From: Chamaecrista fasciculata
Taxonomy: Eukaryota > Streptophyta > Magnoliopsida > Fabales > Fabaceae
Reading direction: 5' to 3'
DNA length: 64,000 bases
Assembly: GCA_003254925.1 (NCBI GenBank)
Contig: QANZ01020236.1
Span: forward strand, 1 to 64,000
The notes under the pieces were generated by a model. That model ran no database searches and was not told where the DNA came from. It saw only the letters and a list, made by a program, of their open reading frames with translations. Both the position numbers and the translations under genes were made by a program. Shown here one piece after another: positions 11,391 to 22,115 of this stretch (the first letter of the stretch is position 1; each line of letters starts with the position of its first letter).

Positions 11391-12172
11391 ATCATATAAT
11401 CATCGTTCCTCTATATTTTTCTTCTCTCATATTTTTCTTTAATTTATGAACATATTTATATTATTATTATTTTTAACTTGGATTTTCCAATTATCAATAT
11501 GCAAGATTTTATAAAAACTTTAATATCTTTATATTTTTTTATTAATTTTTCAAAAATGTAATAAAGATAGTGATTTATTATTAATTTAAATACTTTTATA
11601 ACTAGTTTAAAATGTTGTTTTCTTAAAAAGAAAACATTAGCAAACATTTGAATATGTACAAAATTCATGAACATTTATATTCTACGGAGACACTTGCCAC
11701 TTGTTTCTGTTTATTCTTACAAGTTGTTATGCAAATTGAGATTCAATGTCTTTGTTGAAATCCTATATAATATATATTATTCAGTTATAGATAATTTATG
11801 AATAAATCCAATTTCTGCAGTCCTAGGCTCCTAGCTAGCTAGTTGATATGTTATTATTGACTAATTGCTTCTTTTGGCCAAATATTGTTTAATTCTGTGT
11901 ATTTTTTTTTAAATGCAGATAATTAAAAATTGCAAAGAATTCAAACTTGGATAAATTCTTGATAATCCTCAAATTATTTATTTGTCGTTTTCCTCTTTGG
12001 TTTAATTAGTTGGTGTTGTAAACTCGCATGCCTGACGCCGCCAATATTGTTAATTTGTTATGAAACACTGACCATGATATTGATATATATACCATTCACT
12101 ACCCACTAGTCTTTTTTTTTTTCCTTTTTAAATACAAGAGTTATTTATCATATTGATTTTTAAACAGCTTAA
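11391..12172. other. AT-rich intergenic DNA, no gene seen
   Basis: About 780 bp. The only longer frame (11456-11674, minus) is Lys/Ile/Phe-rich low complexity and is not supported as a gene. Confidence 0.5.
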
Positions 12173-13392
12173 GGGTGTGTTTGGATTAGAAGTAGGTAAT
12201 GAAATGATGATTTTATGTAATGAAATGGTAATGAGAAAATTATGTAATGAAAATGGTGTTTGGATTAGTTTGAGATGTAATGAAAAAAGTAGGATGTGAA
12301 ATTATGAAAAAAGGGTATGTAATGATTGTGGTTGGTTGAAATAAATATATGGGTTTTTTTTAAATTGTACAGGGGTAGAATTGATTCTTGATAATGGAAA
12401 AAGATAGAAATAAAAAAAATAATATTTTGACTTTTTGGTTGTGGTGGTTATGAAATGAAATGGTAATGAAATTGTCTCGGAATTTATGCTAGATGTGAAT
12501 ATTTGTAATGAAGGTTGGAGTAATATTATGTAATGAAATAAAAGGACCAAAATGTAAATAACATGAAAATTTTTAAAAACCTACCATTTGGTCTATGATT
12601 TTATATAAATTGAACGAATCGGTCCTTACGAAAGTGAAATATATCTCTTGACCCGTAAAAAATTGCATTCATCAACGATTGGGTTTCTATATTGCAAACT
12701 TTCCTCCAAAAAATAAATTGAAGGACCAAAATGTTATCCACGAAAAAAATGTGGGACCAAAAATTATATATTAATCAAAACGGTTTGTCTTTTTGCGGGT
12801 AATAATATGACCGTTGATNNNNNNNNNNNNNNNNNNNNNNNNNNNNNNNNNNNNNNNNNNNNNNNNNNNNNNNNNNNNNNNNNNNNNNNNNNNNNNNNNN
12901 NNNNNNNNNNNNNNNNNNNNNNNNNNNNNNNNNNNNNNNNNNNNNNNNNNNNNNNNNNNNNNNNNNNNNNNNNNNNNNNNNNNNNNNNNNNNNNNNNNNN
13001 NNNNNNNNNNNNNNNNNNNNNNNNNNNNNNNNNNNNNNNNNNNNNNNNNNNNNNNNNNNNNNNNNNNNNNNNAAAAAGAGGAAGAAAAAAGAAAAAATGA
13101 TGAGTGGAGAGAGAAAGTTGTAAGTGTAATAAATGAGGGTATTGAAAATTACTATTTTGCTAAATAGTTTTTTTATATTTGTATTAGAGTATAGGTAATT
13201 ATAGGTATTTGAGTAGGGGTATGTTAGTAATTGGATATGAAATATGTAATGAAATGAGTTTGTAATGAAGTGATATTTTTGTAATGACTTTATAATTGGA
13301 AAACAAACACCCATATAGCACTGTAGCTTAAGTTATGTAATGAAAATGAGAATAATTAAATTGTAATGAAAAGATAATGTTAAACCAAACAC
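12173..13392. mobile_element. PIF/Harbinger-like element containing the assembly gap
   Basis: The left end GGGTGTGTTTGGATTAG follows TAA. The right end AACCAAACAC precedes TAA. A 3-bp TAA TSD with a GTGTTTGG terminus fits PIF/Harbinger MITEs, although the left end has four extra bases. It shares both end regions, including a TAATGATTGTGGTTGG-like phrase, with the element at 58227-61270. Another MITE fragment (12560-12790) and the gap lie inside. Confidence 0.5.
12819..13072. other. Assembly gap (254 Ns)
   Basis: Run of N. No statement about its content is possible. Confidence 1.
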
Positions 13393-13519
13393 TAAGTGAG
13401 ATTGTTATTTAGTCCTAATTAATTAACTTGAGGTCAGAACTCAAAAGTGAGACAAAACCAATACTTAAAGTTAAGTATTAATCTCCACTCTCCACCCACC
13501 TAAAAGTGTGAGTACTACT

Positions 13520-13865
13520 CTAGGAAGCATGGACACTTCAATTTGAAGGCGTGTCGCCGTGTCAGACACGTGTCAGTGTCCGACACTCGTATGACACCGA
13601 CACGACACATATTCATAAATTTTAGAATATAAATCAATTTTTTGTAAGTTTAACATGATAGGCAAGAGAAAATAAAAATAGATATGACATATATTATGAA
13701 TAAAAATTGTAATTTTTAATTTTTTCATTAAAAATTATGAATATTTAATTATTTATATATATAAATATATGCCGTGTCGTGTCGTGTAATTTTGAGAGTT
13801 TGACGTGTCGCTGTGTCCGTGTCCGTGTCGTGTCCCGTGTCCGTGTCAGTGTCCATGCTTCATAG
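13520..13865. mobile_element. hAT-like MITE (346 bp) with perfect 8-bp TSD
   Basis: The termini are CTAGGAAGCATGGACAC on the left and CTATGAAGCATGGACAC when the right end is inverted. GTACTACT flanks both sides (13512-13519 and 13866-13873). Subterminal CGTGTC/GACACG repeats are dense. The interior is AT-rich and non-coding. Confidence 0.8.
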
Positions 13866-13873
13866 GTACTACT

Positions 13874-14419
13874 GTAAGAAAATATTAACAATAATAGTGG
13901 AGGGAGTAGAAATTTGAAAGATATAGCACAAAAAGAGTACATATATATAAGAATGAGGCAGGGTCGCAGGGAGAAAGTATAAGAATAAAGTAATTAATGT
14001 TATTTTGTATTAATTGATTGATACTTAAAGTTAAGTATTAATTAACTAGGAATTTTAGGATATGATGATTGGTTAACACCTACAAAAATGATTCACAAAG
14101 ACGATATGATATGAGACACAATTCAATGATGACATCAGTCATCCCTCATCAGGATGAGAGTAGGTTATTTGGTAGAACTAGTGTTCTTCAACTGCATTAA
14201 TAAAGAGTGACACAGTTTGTTCAACTTTGAACTATTATCTCACAAGGATAAGGATTCAAAACCTCTAATCAGTGTAAAGACCTTATTTAATGGGTGGTTA
14301 AAAAAATAATTTTGTCTTTCTTAGTTGATCTTGCGACTCGATTATCCTAATATAACTCATGGTCCAACACAATGAATTATAACTAATTAATTTCCTCTTA
14401 ATTATATAAACATGAGGAC
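13874..14419. other. Intergenic DNA, no gene seen
   Basis: About 550 bp of AT-rich DNA with no supported coding or repeat structure. Confidence 0.45.
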
Positions 14420-14878
14420 CAATATCCAATGGGTACCTTTAAATTTTACTCCTTGAGTCTAAGTCTGGATAAAAAGTGAATAAGGCAAGGGTATGGAGAT
14501 TTACCTATTTAAAATTGCGGGTATGAGTCCGGGTCCGAGACTAGGGGTACCCACCCCGGACCCTACCCGCTATAGTATCATATATGTGTATATATATATA
14601 TATATATGATGTATTTACTTGTTGCGACCATGTATATAATGTAATGTTTTTTAAATTTTAAATATATATAAAATTATTATTTTTTAATAAAAAAAATAAA
14701 ATTTATTTAATTAAATTATATTTAAATATTTTTAATAATAATTTATTTAAATTTCTTCGGGTATGAGCCCAGGCCTGTGTATTCGACTACCTATAGAGTC
14801 TGGGGATGAGGATTGATATTCATACTCGAACATATATGAGTCCAAGTATCAAGGTACCCTACCCATGAACATCCCCTA
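14420..14878. mobile_element. hAT-like element fragment, reverse-oriented relative of 5073-6977
   Basis: The right end reads CATGAACATCCCCTA. The interior repeats the CGGGTATGAG and GAGTCCGGGTCCGAG phrases of the 5073 element in reverse complement. No matching TSD was found on the left, so that end is probably truncated. Confidence 0.5.
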
Positions 14879-14954
14879 GTTATGATCAATTTCAATTCCT
14901 CTTACCAATCATGCGAATGAGCATTACCCACAAATGAACTTTCAATAGTCAACA

Positions 14955-15365
14955 TATATAGTACTTTCCTTCTCTAAATATATTATTTGGTCTCTGAATT
15001 TACATAAAATCAACTAATCAATCTCTAAATAATTAAAATATATTACTCAATCCCTAAATTATTGCAATTGTCAATGATTTAGCACCTGATTTAAATTCAG
15101 GGACTAAAAACTATAAAATTAGTTCAAATTCAGGGATAAAATAGTATTAATTTAGTACAAATTCAAAGACCAAAAAGTATAAAATTAGTTCAAATTCAAA
15201 GATCAAATAGTATTATTTTAGTACAAATTTAGGAACCAAATTGTTATTAGAGATCAAATAATTAATAATTAAAATATTTTAGAGACCAAATTATATATTT
15301 CAATTATTTAAAAACTGATTAGTTGACCCATAAATTCAATCATCATATGGTAAATTTTATTCGTA
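14955..15365. repeat. Palindromic MITE-like repeat (Mutator-like)
   Basis: Phrases such as TTTGGTCTCTGAATTTACAT on the left are mirrored on the right (GAGACCAAATTATATATTTC, GATTAGTTGACCCATAAATT). A relative lies at 52540-52980. No TSD could be fixed. Confidence 0.4.
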
Positions 15366-15412
15366 AACTTACTTATGTACAGTACCATATGGTCCTCTAC
15401 AAGTATATAGGC

Positions 15413-16284
15413 TAGGGGTGGTAAAATGGGTAGGTTGAGTTGGTTTTAAATTGGGTCACAAGTGGGTGGGTCATAAATGGGTCATTGACCCATTTAGAAC
15501 CCATTTATATTTGTTAAATGGGTTATGACCCATAAAATTGAGGGTCGACCCAACTCAGTCCATGAACCCATCTTAAAATATTTATATTATTTAATTTATA
15601 AACTAATTAATGAGAATAATTTTTAAATTATTCAAATTTAGACTAAATTGTATTCTTTTTTCAAACTTTGTACTGATTTGAAATTTCCACCTTTTTCATA
15701 TTTTTAAATATTACATTTTGACCCCAAATATTTTTTAAAATTTCATTTTAATCCTCAAATATCATGATCCATAGACTTTTTTGTAAATTTTGAAAATATT
15801 TAGGGGCATTCTGTAATTTTTGCAAAAATTTGCGAAATTCATCTTCCTTCCACTGAACGTACAGTTTGGTGGGACTAAAGTGCATTTATTTTCCAAATTT
15901 AGGACTAATATGTAATTTTATCCCTTTTCTAATATTTTTCAAAATTACAATTTGGTCCAAATATTTTTACAATTTTTATTTTAGTCCTCAAATATTATAG
16001 TTCAGGGATGTTTTTGTAAATTTTAAAATTATTTGAGGGTCATTTTGTAATTTTTAAAAATTTATAAAATTCATATTCACCCCTTTGATAAAACTACATA
16101 GTTTTGATATAAATTTGAGTTGGGTTGGGTAAAACCCATGTGTTACCTAACCCACCCAAAATTTTAATGGGTCAATTTTGAATCCAACCCATGGACCCAT
16201 TATCTAAATGAATTAGATTGGGATGGATTAATTTTATGGTTGGATTGGTTGAGTTAGTGAGTAATGTGTTGAGATTGCCCCCTA
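15413..16284. mobile_element. hAT-like element (872 bp) with perfect 8-bp TSD
   Basis: The left end is TAGGGGTGGTAAAATGGG. The inverted right end is TAGGGGGCAATCTCAACA. ATATAGGC flanks both sides (15405-15412 and 16285-16292). Subterminal GGGTCAT/ATGACCC repeats are typical of plant hAT MITEs. Mutator-type palindromic DNA (15630-16090) sits inside. The right end was later duplicated (next entry). Confidence 0.75.
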
Positions 16285-16631
16285 ATATAGGCTAACAATG
16301 AATTGAACCTTGAGTTTGAGTCCTACACTTCTTGAGGTAAGAAAGATATATAATAGCAGGTGTCCCCCACTAAAAACCCATGGGTAAAACCCATGTGTTA
16401 CCTAACCCACCCAAAATTTTAATGGGTCAATTTTGAATCCAACCCATGGACCCATTATCTAAATGAATTAGATTGGGATGGATTAATTTTATGGTTGGAT
16501 TGGTTGAGTTAGTGAGTAATGTGTTGAGATTGCCCCCTAATATAGGCTAACAATGAATTGAACCTTGAGTTTGAGTCCTACACTTCTTGAGGTAAGAAAG
16601 ATATATAATAGCAGGTGTCCCCCACTAAAAA
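16127..16631 (+). repeat. 255-bp tandem duplication upstream of the BAHD gene
   Basis: The segment from GGGTAAAACCCATGTG to CCCCCACTAAAAA occurs at 16127-16376 and again at 16382-16631, with a period of 255 bp. I saw no mismatch between the copies. It contains the right end and TSD of the hAT element, so it arose after that insertion. It ends against the (AAT)n tract. Confidence 0.85.
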
Positions 16632-16633
16632 TT

Positions 16634-16635
16634 AA

Positions 16636-16697
<62 letters not shown>
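16634..16697. repeat. (AAT)n microsatellite
   Basis: About 20 uninterrupted AAT units directly after the tandem duplication and about 230 bp before the BAHD start codon. Confidence 0.95.
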
Positions 16698-16702
<5 letters not shown>

Positions 16703-16812
16703 AGTGGAGAAACTAAAAGCAAATTAAATTGCACAGTAGGGAGGGAACAAGTAACAGCCAGGAATGCCCTTTTCCTCTCCAAGTGCATGAATCCAACCCC
16801 TCCCTCTCCTCC

Positions 16813-16822
16813 TATATATATA
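16813..16822 (+). promoter_or_regulatory. Candidate TATA box of the BAHD gene
   Basis: TATATATATA about 105 bp before the ATG, followed by a CT-rich leader (CCCTCCCTCCTCTTCCCTCC) of the sort found in plant 5' UTRs. Confidence 0.5.
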
Positions 16823-16927
16823 CCCCTCCCTCCTCTTCCCTCCTCAACTTCCATAACCTCCTCTCTAACTTCCACTCCAACTGTATTTCAAATATTATTA
16901 CACATTATTAATTAATTAGTTACAACA

Positions 16928-18295
16928 ATGCCTTCTTCCTCCACCACCATCATCTCCAAATCCACAATCTACCCTCACCAATCCTCCCCTCTCAAAACCC
17001 TCAAGCTCTCTGTATCTGACCTCCCCATGCTCTCTTGCCATTACATCCAAAAAGGCATCCTCCTCCCTCCTCCTCCCTTCTCCTTCTCCGACCTCCTTCT
17101 CTCTCTAAAACGCTCTCTCTCTCTTACTCTCTCTCTCTTCCCCCCTCTCTCCGGCCGCCTTGTCACCGACTCCCTCGGCCACCTCCACATCCTCTGCAAC
17201 GACTCCGGCGTCCTCTTCTTCCACGCCACCGCCAAACACCTCCCCACCACCGCCGCCTCCGCCCTCTCCAATTCCTTTAAAGAATTCTTCCCCTTCAACA
17301 ATACCATCTCCTTCTCCGGCCACCACCTCCCTCTCCTCGCCGTCCAAGTCACCGAGCTCGCCGACGCCGTCTTCATCGGTATCACCGTCAACCACGCCGT
17401 CGCCGACGGCACCTCCTTCTGGCATTTCTTCAACACCTTCGCCGCAATCTCCCGGGGAGCCAAGGTGTCCAAACTCCCCGACTTCACCCGCGACAACACC
17501 GTCTTTGATTCCCCGGCGGTCTTAAAACTCCCCGCCGGCGGACCAAAAGTCACCTTCGACGATGAACAACCATTAAGAGAGAGAATCTTCCACTTCAGCA
17601 GAGAAGCAATTCTAAAACTGAAACTCAGAGCAAATAATAATCATAACAATATTACTGTTGTTACCAACGGTTTCCCGGATTCTGCGGGATTCGTTAAAAA
17701 GCAAACTAACGGCACCGTTATAACGGAAGAGATCTCGTCGTTTCAGTCGTTAAGTGCGCAACTCTGGCGATCCGTGACACGTGCGAGAAATCTCGACCCT
17801 CGCAAAACGTCAACGTTTCGCATGGCGGTGAACTGCCGCCACCGTCTACGGCCGAGAATGGAATCTTTTTACTTTGGAAACGCGATTCAGAGCATCCCGA
17901 CCGTTGCTTTAGTCGGAGAGATTCTCTCACGAGATCTACAGTGGATCGCCGATCTGCTACACCGTAACGTGGTGGCGCACGACGACGCTACGGTGCGACG
18001 CGGCGTAGAGGATTGGGAAAAGTCGCCGAGGTTGTTTCCGTTAGGGAATTTTGACGGCGCGTCGATGACGATGGGCAGTTCGCCGCGTTTTCCGATGTAC
18101 GACAATGATTTTGGGTGGGGGAAGCCGTTGGCGATAAGGAGTGGGAAAGCGAATAAGTTTGATGGGAAGATTTCTGCGTTTCCTGGGAGAGAAGGGAATG
18201 GAAGTGTGGATCTGGAAGTCGTTTTGGCGCCGGAAACGATGGTGGGGCTTGAAAACGACATGGAGTTCATGCAGTACGTAACGACAAACGTGTGA
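16928..18295 (+). CDS. BAHD-family acyltransferase (HXXXD type), intronless
   Basis: The 455-residue protein has the usual BAHD length. The catalytic HXXXD motif is seen as NHAVADG (His about 156, Asp about 160), and the structural DFGWG motif at about residue 394. BAHD enzymes are cytosolic and move an acyl group from acyl-CoA to an alcohol or amine of a specialised metabolite. The acceptor cannot be told from sequence. The N-terminal pattern (STIYP...LKLSVSDLPMLSCHYIQKG) recalls the clade of Arabidopsis 'uncharacterised acetyltransferase At3g50280-like' proteins, from memory only. The ATG at 16928 has a good context (CAACAATGCC) and lies at the expected distance before the first conserved block. 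The first third is very C-rich at third codon positions (CTC, TCC, GCC), unlike the AT-rich surroundings. The gene looks intact. A recent tandem duplication and an (AAT)n tract lie just upstream. Confidence 0.93.
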   Translation: MPSSSTTIISKSTIYPHQSSPLKTLKLSVSDLPMLSCHYIQKGILLPPPPFSFSDLLLSLKRSLSLTLSLFPPLSGRLVTDSLGHLHILCNDSGVLFFHATAKHLPTTAASALSNSFKEFFPFNNTISFSGHHLPLLAVQVTELADAVFIGITVNHAVADGTSFWHFFNTFAAISRGAKVSKLPDFTRDNTVFDSPAVLKLPAGGPKVTFDDEQPLRERIFHFSREAILKLKLRANNNHNNITVVTNGFPDSAGFVKKQTNGTVITEEISSFQSLSAQLWRSVTRARNLDPRKTSTFRMAVNCRHRLRPRMESFYFGNAIQSIPTVALVGEILSRDLQWIADLLHRNVVAHDDATVRRGVEDWEKSPRLFPLGNFDGASMTMGSSPRFPMYDNDFGWGKPLAIRSGKANKFDGKISAFPGREGNGSVDLEVVLAPETMVGLENDMEFMQYVTTNV

Positions 18296-18392
18296 GACTG
18301 TGAGTGGCTGGATGGCTATACACTACACCGGAGTTTCGGTAAAAATGTTTAAAAAACCATAATGACGTCGAAAAGTTGGAAGGTTAAAAAAG

Positions 18393-18845
18393 AAGTAAAC
18401 TAATAATTTGGTCCTGAAATATTACCAAATTGATAATTTGATCTTTAAAATATGGTAAAAGTACTTTTAGGACTTTGAAAATATGAGATCAGTTTCAGTT
18501 GTACTTCAAAATTTTTTTAGATCAATTATACTCAAATGTTAAATAGTTAAGATACAATTGACCTAACAATAATTTTGGGGTATATTTGAAATTGATCATA
18601 TACTTTAAAGGTATCAAGAGCACCTTTACCTTAAAATATTGAAATACACAATTTAAATCATACAAAACCCAAACAGTATATTTTTTAATTCTTTGTATGA
18701 ACTAAAGAGTATATCGTTTAGTTCTTTAAGGGGTTAAAAAGTATATTGTTTGAACTTTTCAAAGATTAAATTGTATATTTCAATTTTTAAGGGACTATTT
18801 TATTAATTAAGTGATCTTTTAAGGATTAAATTGATAGTTTACTAC
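18393..18845. mobile_element. Mutator-like MITE downstream of the BAHD gene
   Basis: The left end AAGTAAACTAATAATTTGG mirrors the right end AATTGATAGTTTACTAC. The flanking nonamers TTAAAAAAG and TTAAAAAAA match 8 of 9. The right 115 bp are also in the duplicated block described below. Confidence 0.55.
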
Positions 18846-18892
18846 TTAAAAAAAAAGGAAACGACGTCATCTGGTATCATTGGTGTGGACTT
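18733..18892 (+). repeat. 160-bp direct repeat, copy 1 (copy 2 at about 20054-20213)
   Basis: From TATATTGTTTGAACTTTTC to ATTGGTGTGG both copies match with few differences. The two copies bracket the Helitron fragment and a filler segment. Confidence 0.85.
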
Positions 18893-19869
18893 AGTGAGTT
18901 TTCCAATTGGTTATTAGACATTGGGGATGGAAATATTGGAACTAACATTAGCAATGAACAGCCTGAGATTGTATTTCCTAGCGATATGTTGGTAAGAAAT
19001 TCAGGTCTACCAATCCAATCCATTGCTAGCACTATATATGGTGATATGTTTGAAAAATACAATGACGAAGGATATTTTAGAGACAGAGCCATTCTTTCAC
19101 CAACCTTAGATGATGTCCATGAAGTCAACGAGATGTTGCTTGACCAATTACCCAGAGATGAAAAGTTGTACCTAAGTTCGGTAGTATTTGTAAATTGGAG
19201 GACAATTGTGATCTGTTGTCTGAACTATACACTACAGAAATATTAAATTCTATCAAAGGTTTTGGTTTACCAAACCACAAAATCCGGCTTAAGGTTGGAG
19301 CTCCGGTAATGCTCATGCGAAACATAGACAAATCAGTGGGTCTTTGAACCAGCACAAGATTGATTGTGTCTAGACTTGATGACTAGGACAGAAAATACTG
19401 ATTGCAAGGATGTTGATCACTCCTTCTAATTCTAAGATCCCGCTTAAATTTCAACGCCGGCAATTCTCGTTGAGCCTATCTTTTGTAATGACGATCAACA
19501 AGAGCCAAGGCCAATCATTGTCGATGGTTGGATTATATCTCCAAAAATCAGTGTTCACGCATGGTCAGCTATATGTTGCACTTTCCAGATTTCGTTCCAG
19601 GGCCGGCATAAAAATACTAATTGCACATTCACCTAAGGACGAAGAAAGCTGGAAAACTGATAATGTTGTGTATAGAGAAATATTTCAAAATGCTAGATGA
19701 CTTATTAATATGAATAAGGTAGACTGAATTGTTTTATATTTTACATAATGATATCATTTTGATAATGATATGTTGGATATGCAGTATAGCATGACTATGT
19801 ACCAAATAGGTGCCCTGTAACATATTTCTGTAACACGACCACCCGTGCATCGCACGGGTCAAAACCTAG
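18893..19869 (+). pseudogene. Helitron 3' fragment with broken PIF1-like helicase C-terminus
   Basis: Translated pieces in different frames form the C-terminal end of a PIF1-like helicase of plant Helitrons. They are FSNWLLDIGDG...SDMLVRNSGLPIQSIASTIYG at about 18898-19190, a middle piece with GLPNHKIRLKVGAPVMLMRN at about 19200-19345, and TINKSQGQSLSMVGLYL...FTHGQLYVALSR at about 19490-19700. Stops and frameshifts separate them. The fragment ends with a GC-rich hairpin, CCCGTGCA then GCACGGG (19846-19861), followed by AAAACCTAG and then T. This is the 3' signature of Helitrons (hairpin plus CTRR, inserted before T). The Rep domain and 5' end are absent, so the copy is dead. Confidence 0.8.
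19846..19869 (+). other. Helitron 3' terminal hairpin and CTAG end
   Basis: The palindrome CCCGTGCATCGCACGGG is followed by TCAAAACCTAG. Helitrons end in CTRR a few bases after such a hairpin. Confidence 0.8.
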
Positions 19870-20053
19870 TTATTCAAATTTAGACTAAATTGTATTCTTT
19901 TTTCAAACTTTGGACTGATTTGAAATGTCTACCTTTTTCATATTTTTAAATATTACATTTTGACCTCAAATATTTTTTAAAATTTTCATTTTAATCCTCA
20001 AATATCATGATCCAGAGACTTTTTTTTGTAAATTTTGAAAATATTTAGGGGCA
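19870..20053 (+). repeat. Filler segment copied from the 15.6-15.8 kb region
   Basis: It matches 15629-15804 in direct orientation with a handful of substitutions and one or two base indels. Immediately after it, copy 2 of the 160-bp direct repeat begins. Confidence 0.7.
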
Positions 20054-20213
20054 ACACGGTATATTGTTTGAACTTTTCAAAGATTAAATTGTGTATTTCA
20101 ATTTTTAAGGGACTATTTTATTAATTAAGTGATCTTTTAAGGATTAAATTGATAGTTTACTACTTAAAAAAAAAAAAAGGAAACGACGTCATCTGATTTC
20201 ATTGGTGTGGTCA
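20054..20213 (+). repeat. 160-bp direct repeat, copy 2
   Basis: See the entry at 18733-18892. After this copy the sequence runs on into unrelated intergenic DNA, which suggests it is the original junction. Confidence 0.85.
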
Positions 20214-20753
20214 ACGTTGGGGGACTTGGGATGGACCACACGGTATAAAGGGGAGTGGTCATGTTGGATCAATGTTTGTTGGGCTACGTGGTAAATTTAT
20301 CTTCACATAGACTTTCCACCACGTGACCAAATAGTAAGGGTAAATGAGGAAATTAATCTCGAAAACTTGTATTGTTTTCTTGATCAATCATAAAATTAAA
20401 ATTCCAAGTCCTTGCTCCATGGAAGATAATCCTCTGTTGTAATAAAAAGGTGCTGTACGTGCTGTTTAAAGGATCTAAACCATCCAACACATCCATTGTT
20501 TCACAATTAGCCACGCCACTCACTACTCATAAAGTGATAAAACACATTATTCCAATCTTTTTTTTTTAGGTTCTCTTTTACGCTCAGTGAAGTCGGAGTA
20601 ATGACGGAACAATGCTAACGGGATGTGTCATTGCCGATTCAAGTGAAGTTTCTTTTAGAAAAGTGGTCTGTGATTAACGATATCCAAAAATCATCTGATA
20701 AGTTTTCTTAAAAAAATTTGCAATGGAAGTTGAGTTTTAAAGTTTAAAGCCCA

Positions 20754-20782
<29 letters not shown>
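20214..20782. other. Intergenic DNA, no gene seen
   Basis: About 570 bp with moderate base composition and no supported frame. A TATAAAGG at about 20244 has no gene after it. Confidence 0.45.
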
Positions 20783-20785
<3 letters not shown>

Positions 20786-20813
20786 AATTTAAGTTAAAAT
20801 ATACTTTTGGTCC

Positions 20814-21504
20814 TGATAAACTAGAAAATGGGTAGCACTTACCTAGTTCACCGGATGTGGGCTGCTAGAGCTAAGAGTCGAACAAGAACCTGCAAGAGCT
20901 TTACAGGGGGGCCCTGCGAAGAGTACTCTGACGCTCAAGTTAGTAAGAGAGAGATGTGAGAGTAAGAGAATTCTGAGATGTAAAGAGTAGCTTACCTTAG
21001 TCTGCTGGGTTGAGTCCTATTTATAGAGCAGGGGGAGAGAGGTGGTCAGCGCGCAGGGCGCACCACGTAACCAGACACGATCTCCACCATCGAGGATGGT
21101 GGAGACCGAGAATTGCGGAGCAAGGCAATCGTGGGTGGTTGCCTGCTGTGTTGCCGGGCGGTCGCCATAATACTGGAGAACGTGGGTGTGAACAAGTTAG
21201 TAGCCCACGATCTCCCGTAGCGTGGATTGCGGAGCGAGGTAGTCGTGGGTGACTGAGTGTTAATCTGGAGGCGGGCGCCATGATCCTGGGTGGAGGAGGG
21301 CCGCCCCTAACTGTGCGGAGCGAGGTAGTCGTGGGTGACTGAGTGTTAATCTGGAGGCGGGCGCCATGATCCTGGGTGGAGGGGGGCCGCCCCTAATTGT
21401 GCGGAGGGAACTTGATTGGTTCGAGCGCGCTTTGCAGGGTGTGAAGGGGGGAAGAGGCCCTGTGCGAGGGCCGTTTAGGCGTACGCCCAAATAGTGATGT
21501 ATCA
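20814..21504 (-). repeat. 3' LTR of the non-autonomous family B element
   Basis: 691 bp with TG...CA borders. An 86-bp unit beginning GGAGCGAGGTAGTCGTGGG occurs twice in tandem (from 21231 and from 21317). The 604-bp LTR at 4115-4718 has a single copy. Confidence 0.9.
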
Positions 21505-21508
21505 CAAG

Positions 21509-21517
21509 TCCCTCCTT
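21509..21517 (-). other. Polypurine tract of the non-autonomous element
   Basis: AAGGAGGGA on the minus strand, four bases before the 3' LTR, identical to that at 4102-4110. Confidence 0.7.
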
Positions 21518-21739
21518 AAAGAAGCAAACGAGTGCGTTCGTCGTACCATTTATCAAGGCGCGCGGGGTGATAGGTTTGGAGTGCATGCGATGGAACCAAT
21601 GTCTGGGCCATGTATGCGTTGTAGGCGAACGCCCACCAAAGTACAGGAGTACTTGTCCCCCGCGCAGAGGGAGCATTAGGAATGGCGGGCTTCCATGGGA
21701 ACAGGGAAAGTCAAGGAGGCCATCGCGGGCGGCCATGTA

Positions 21740-22115
21740 TACGGAAGCAGTGGTATTGGTGTTACATCAATGCGGCCGCCCATGGGTTTGAGAATTGCCG
21801 GAAGCAATTAAGTCTGCTGAACCCCGACCTGAACGAGGCGGGCATGAGATCCGTATGCGGGCAGATGATGATGAGCCGGGCGAGCCAATGCCTGACCCAC
21901 CGAGTGACTGGACCATCCATGGATTGGAGTTGGCGGAGGGGCGATCGCAGCTCAGGTCGGGCGACGAGGGGTACGTGCCGCCGGCGGACGTGCAGAGCAC
22001 CGCGGGGAATGAAGCGGGTGTGGAGCAGCCAATGATAGCCCCAGATAGCGGAGGCGAAGAAGGCAGTGGCGAGCACGTGCCGGGAGCGATCGCCACAGTG
22101 ATTTCGGATGACTAG
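21740..22115 (+). pseudogene. C-terminal remnant of the family B antisense gene
   Basis: One frame gives WYWCYI...GFENCRKQLSLLNP, and after a small deletion with frameshift near 21840 another gives EIRMRADDDEPGEPMPDPP through to ISDD and a stop at 22115. Both pieces match the end of the antisense gene at 510-3103. The whole N-terminal exon and the coiled-coil region are missing. It runs opposite to gag, as in the longer element. Confidence 0.8.

Noticed and set aside
12775..13314. Frames running across the N block
   Set aside because: Open only because Ns do not encode stops.
14420..14878. Complete hAT element with TSD
   Set aside because: No octamer matching the right flank (GTTATGAT) occurs at the left, so I call it a fragment.
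17035..17553. Several frames of 80-170 residues on both strands inside the BAHD gene
   Set aside because: They are artefacts of the C-rich third positions of the real gene; the BAHD frame alone has conserved motifs.
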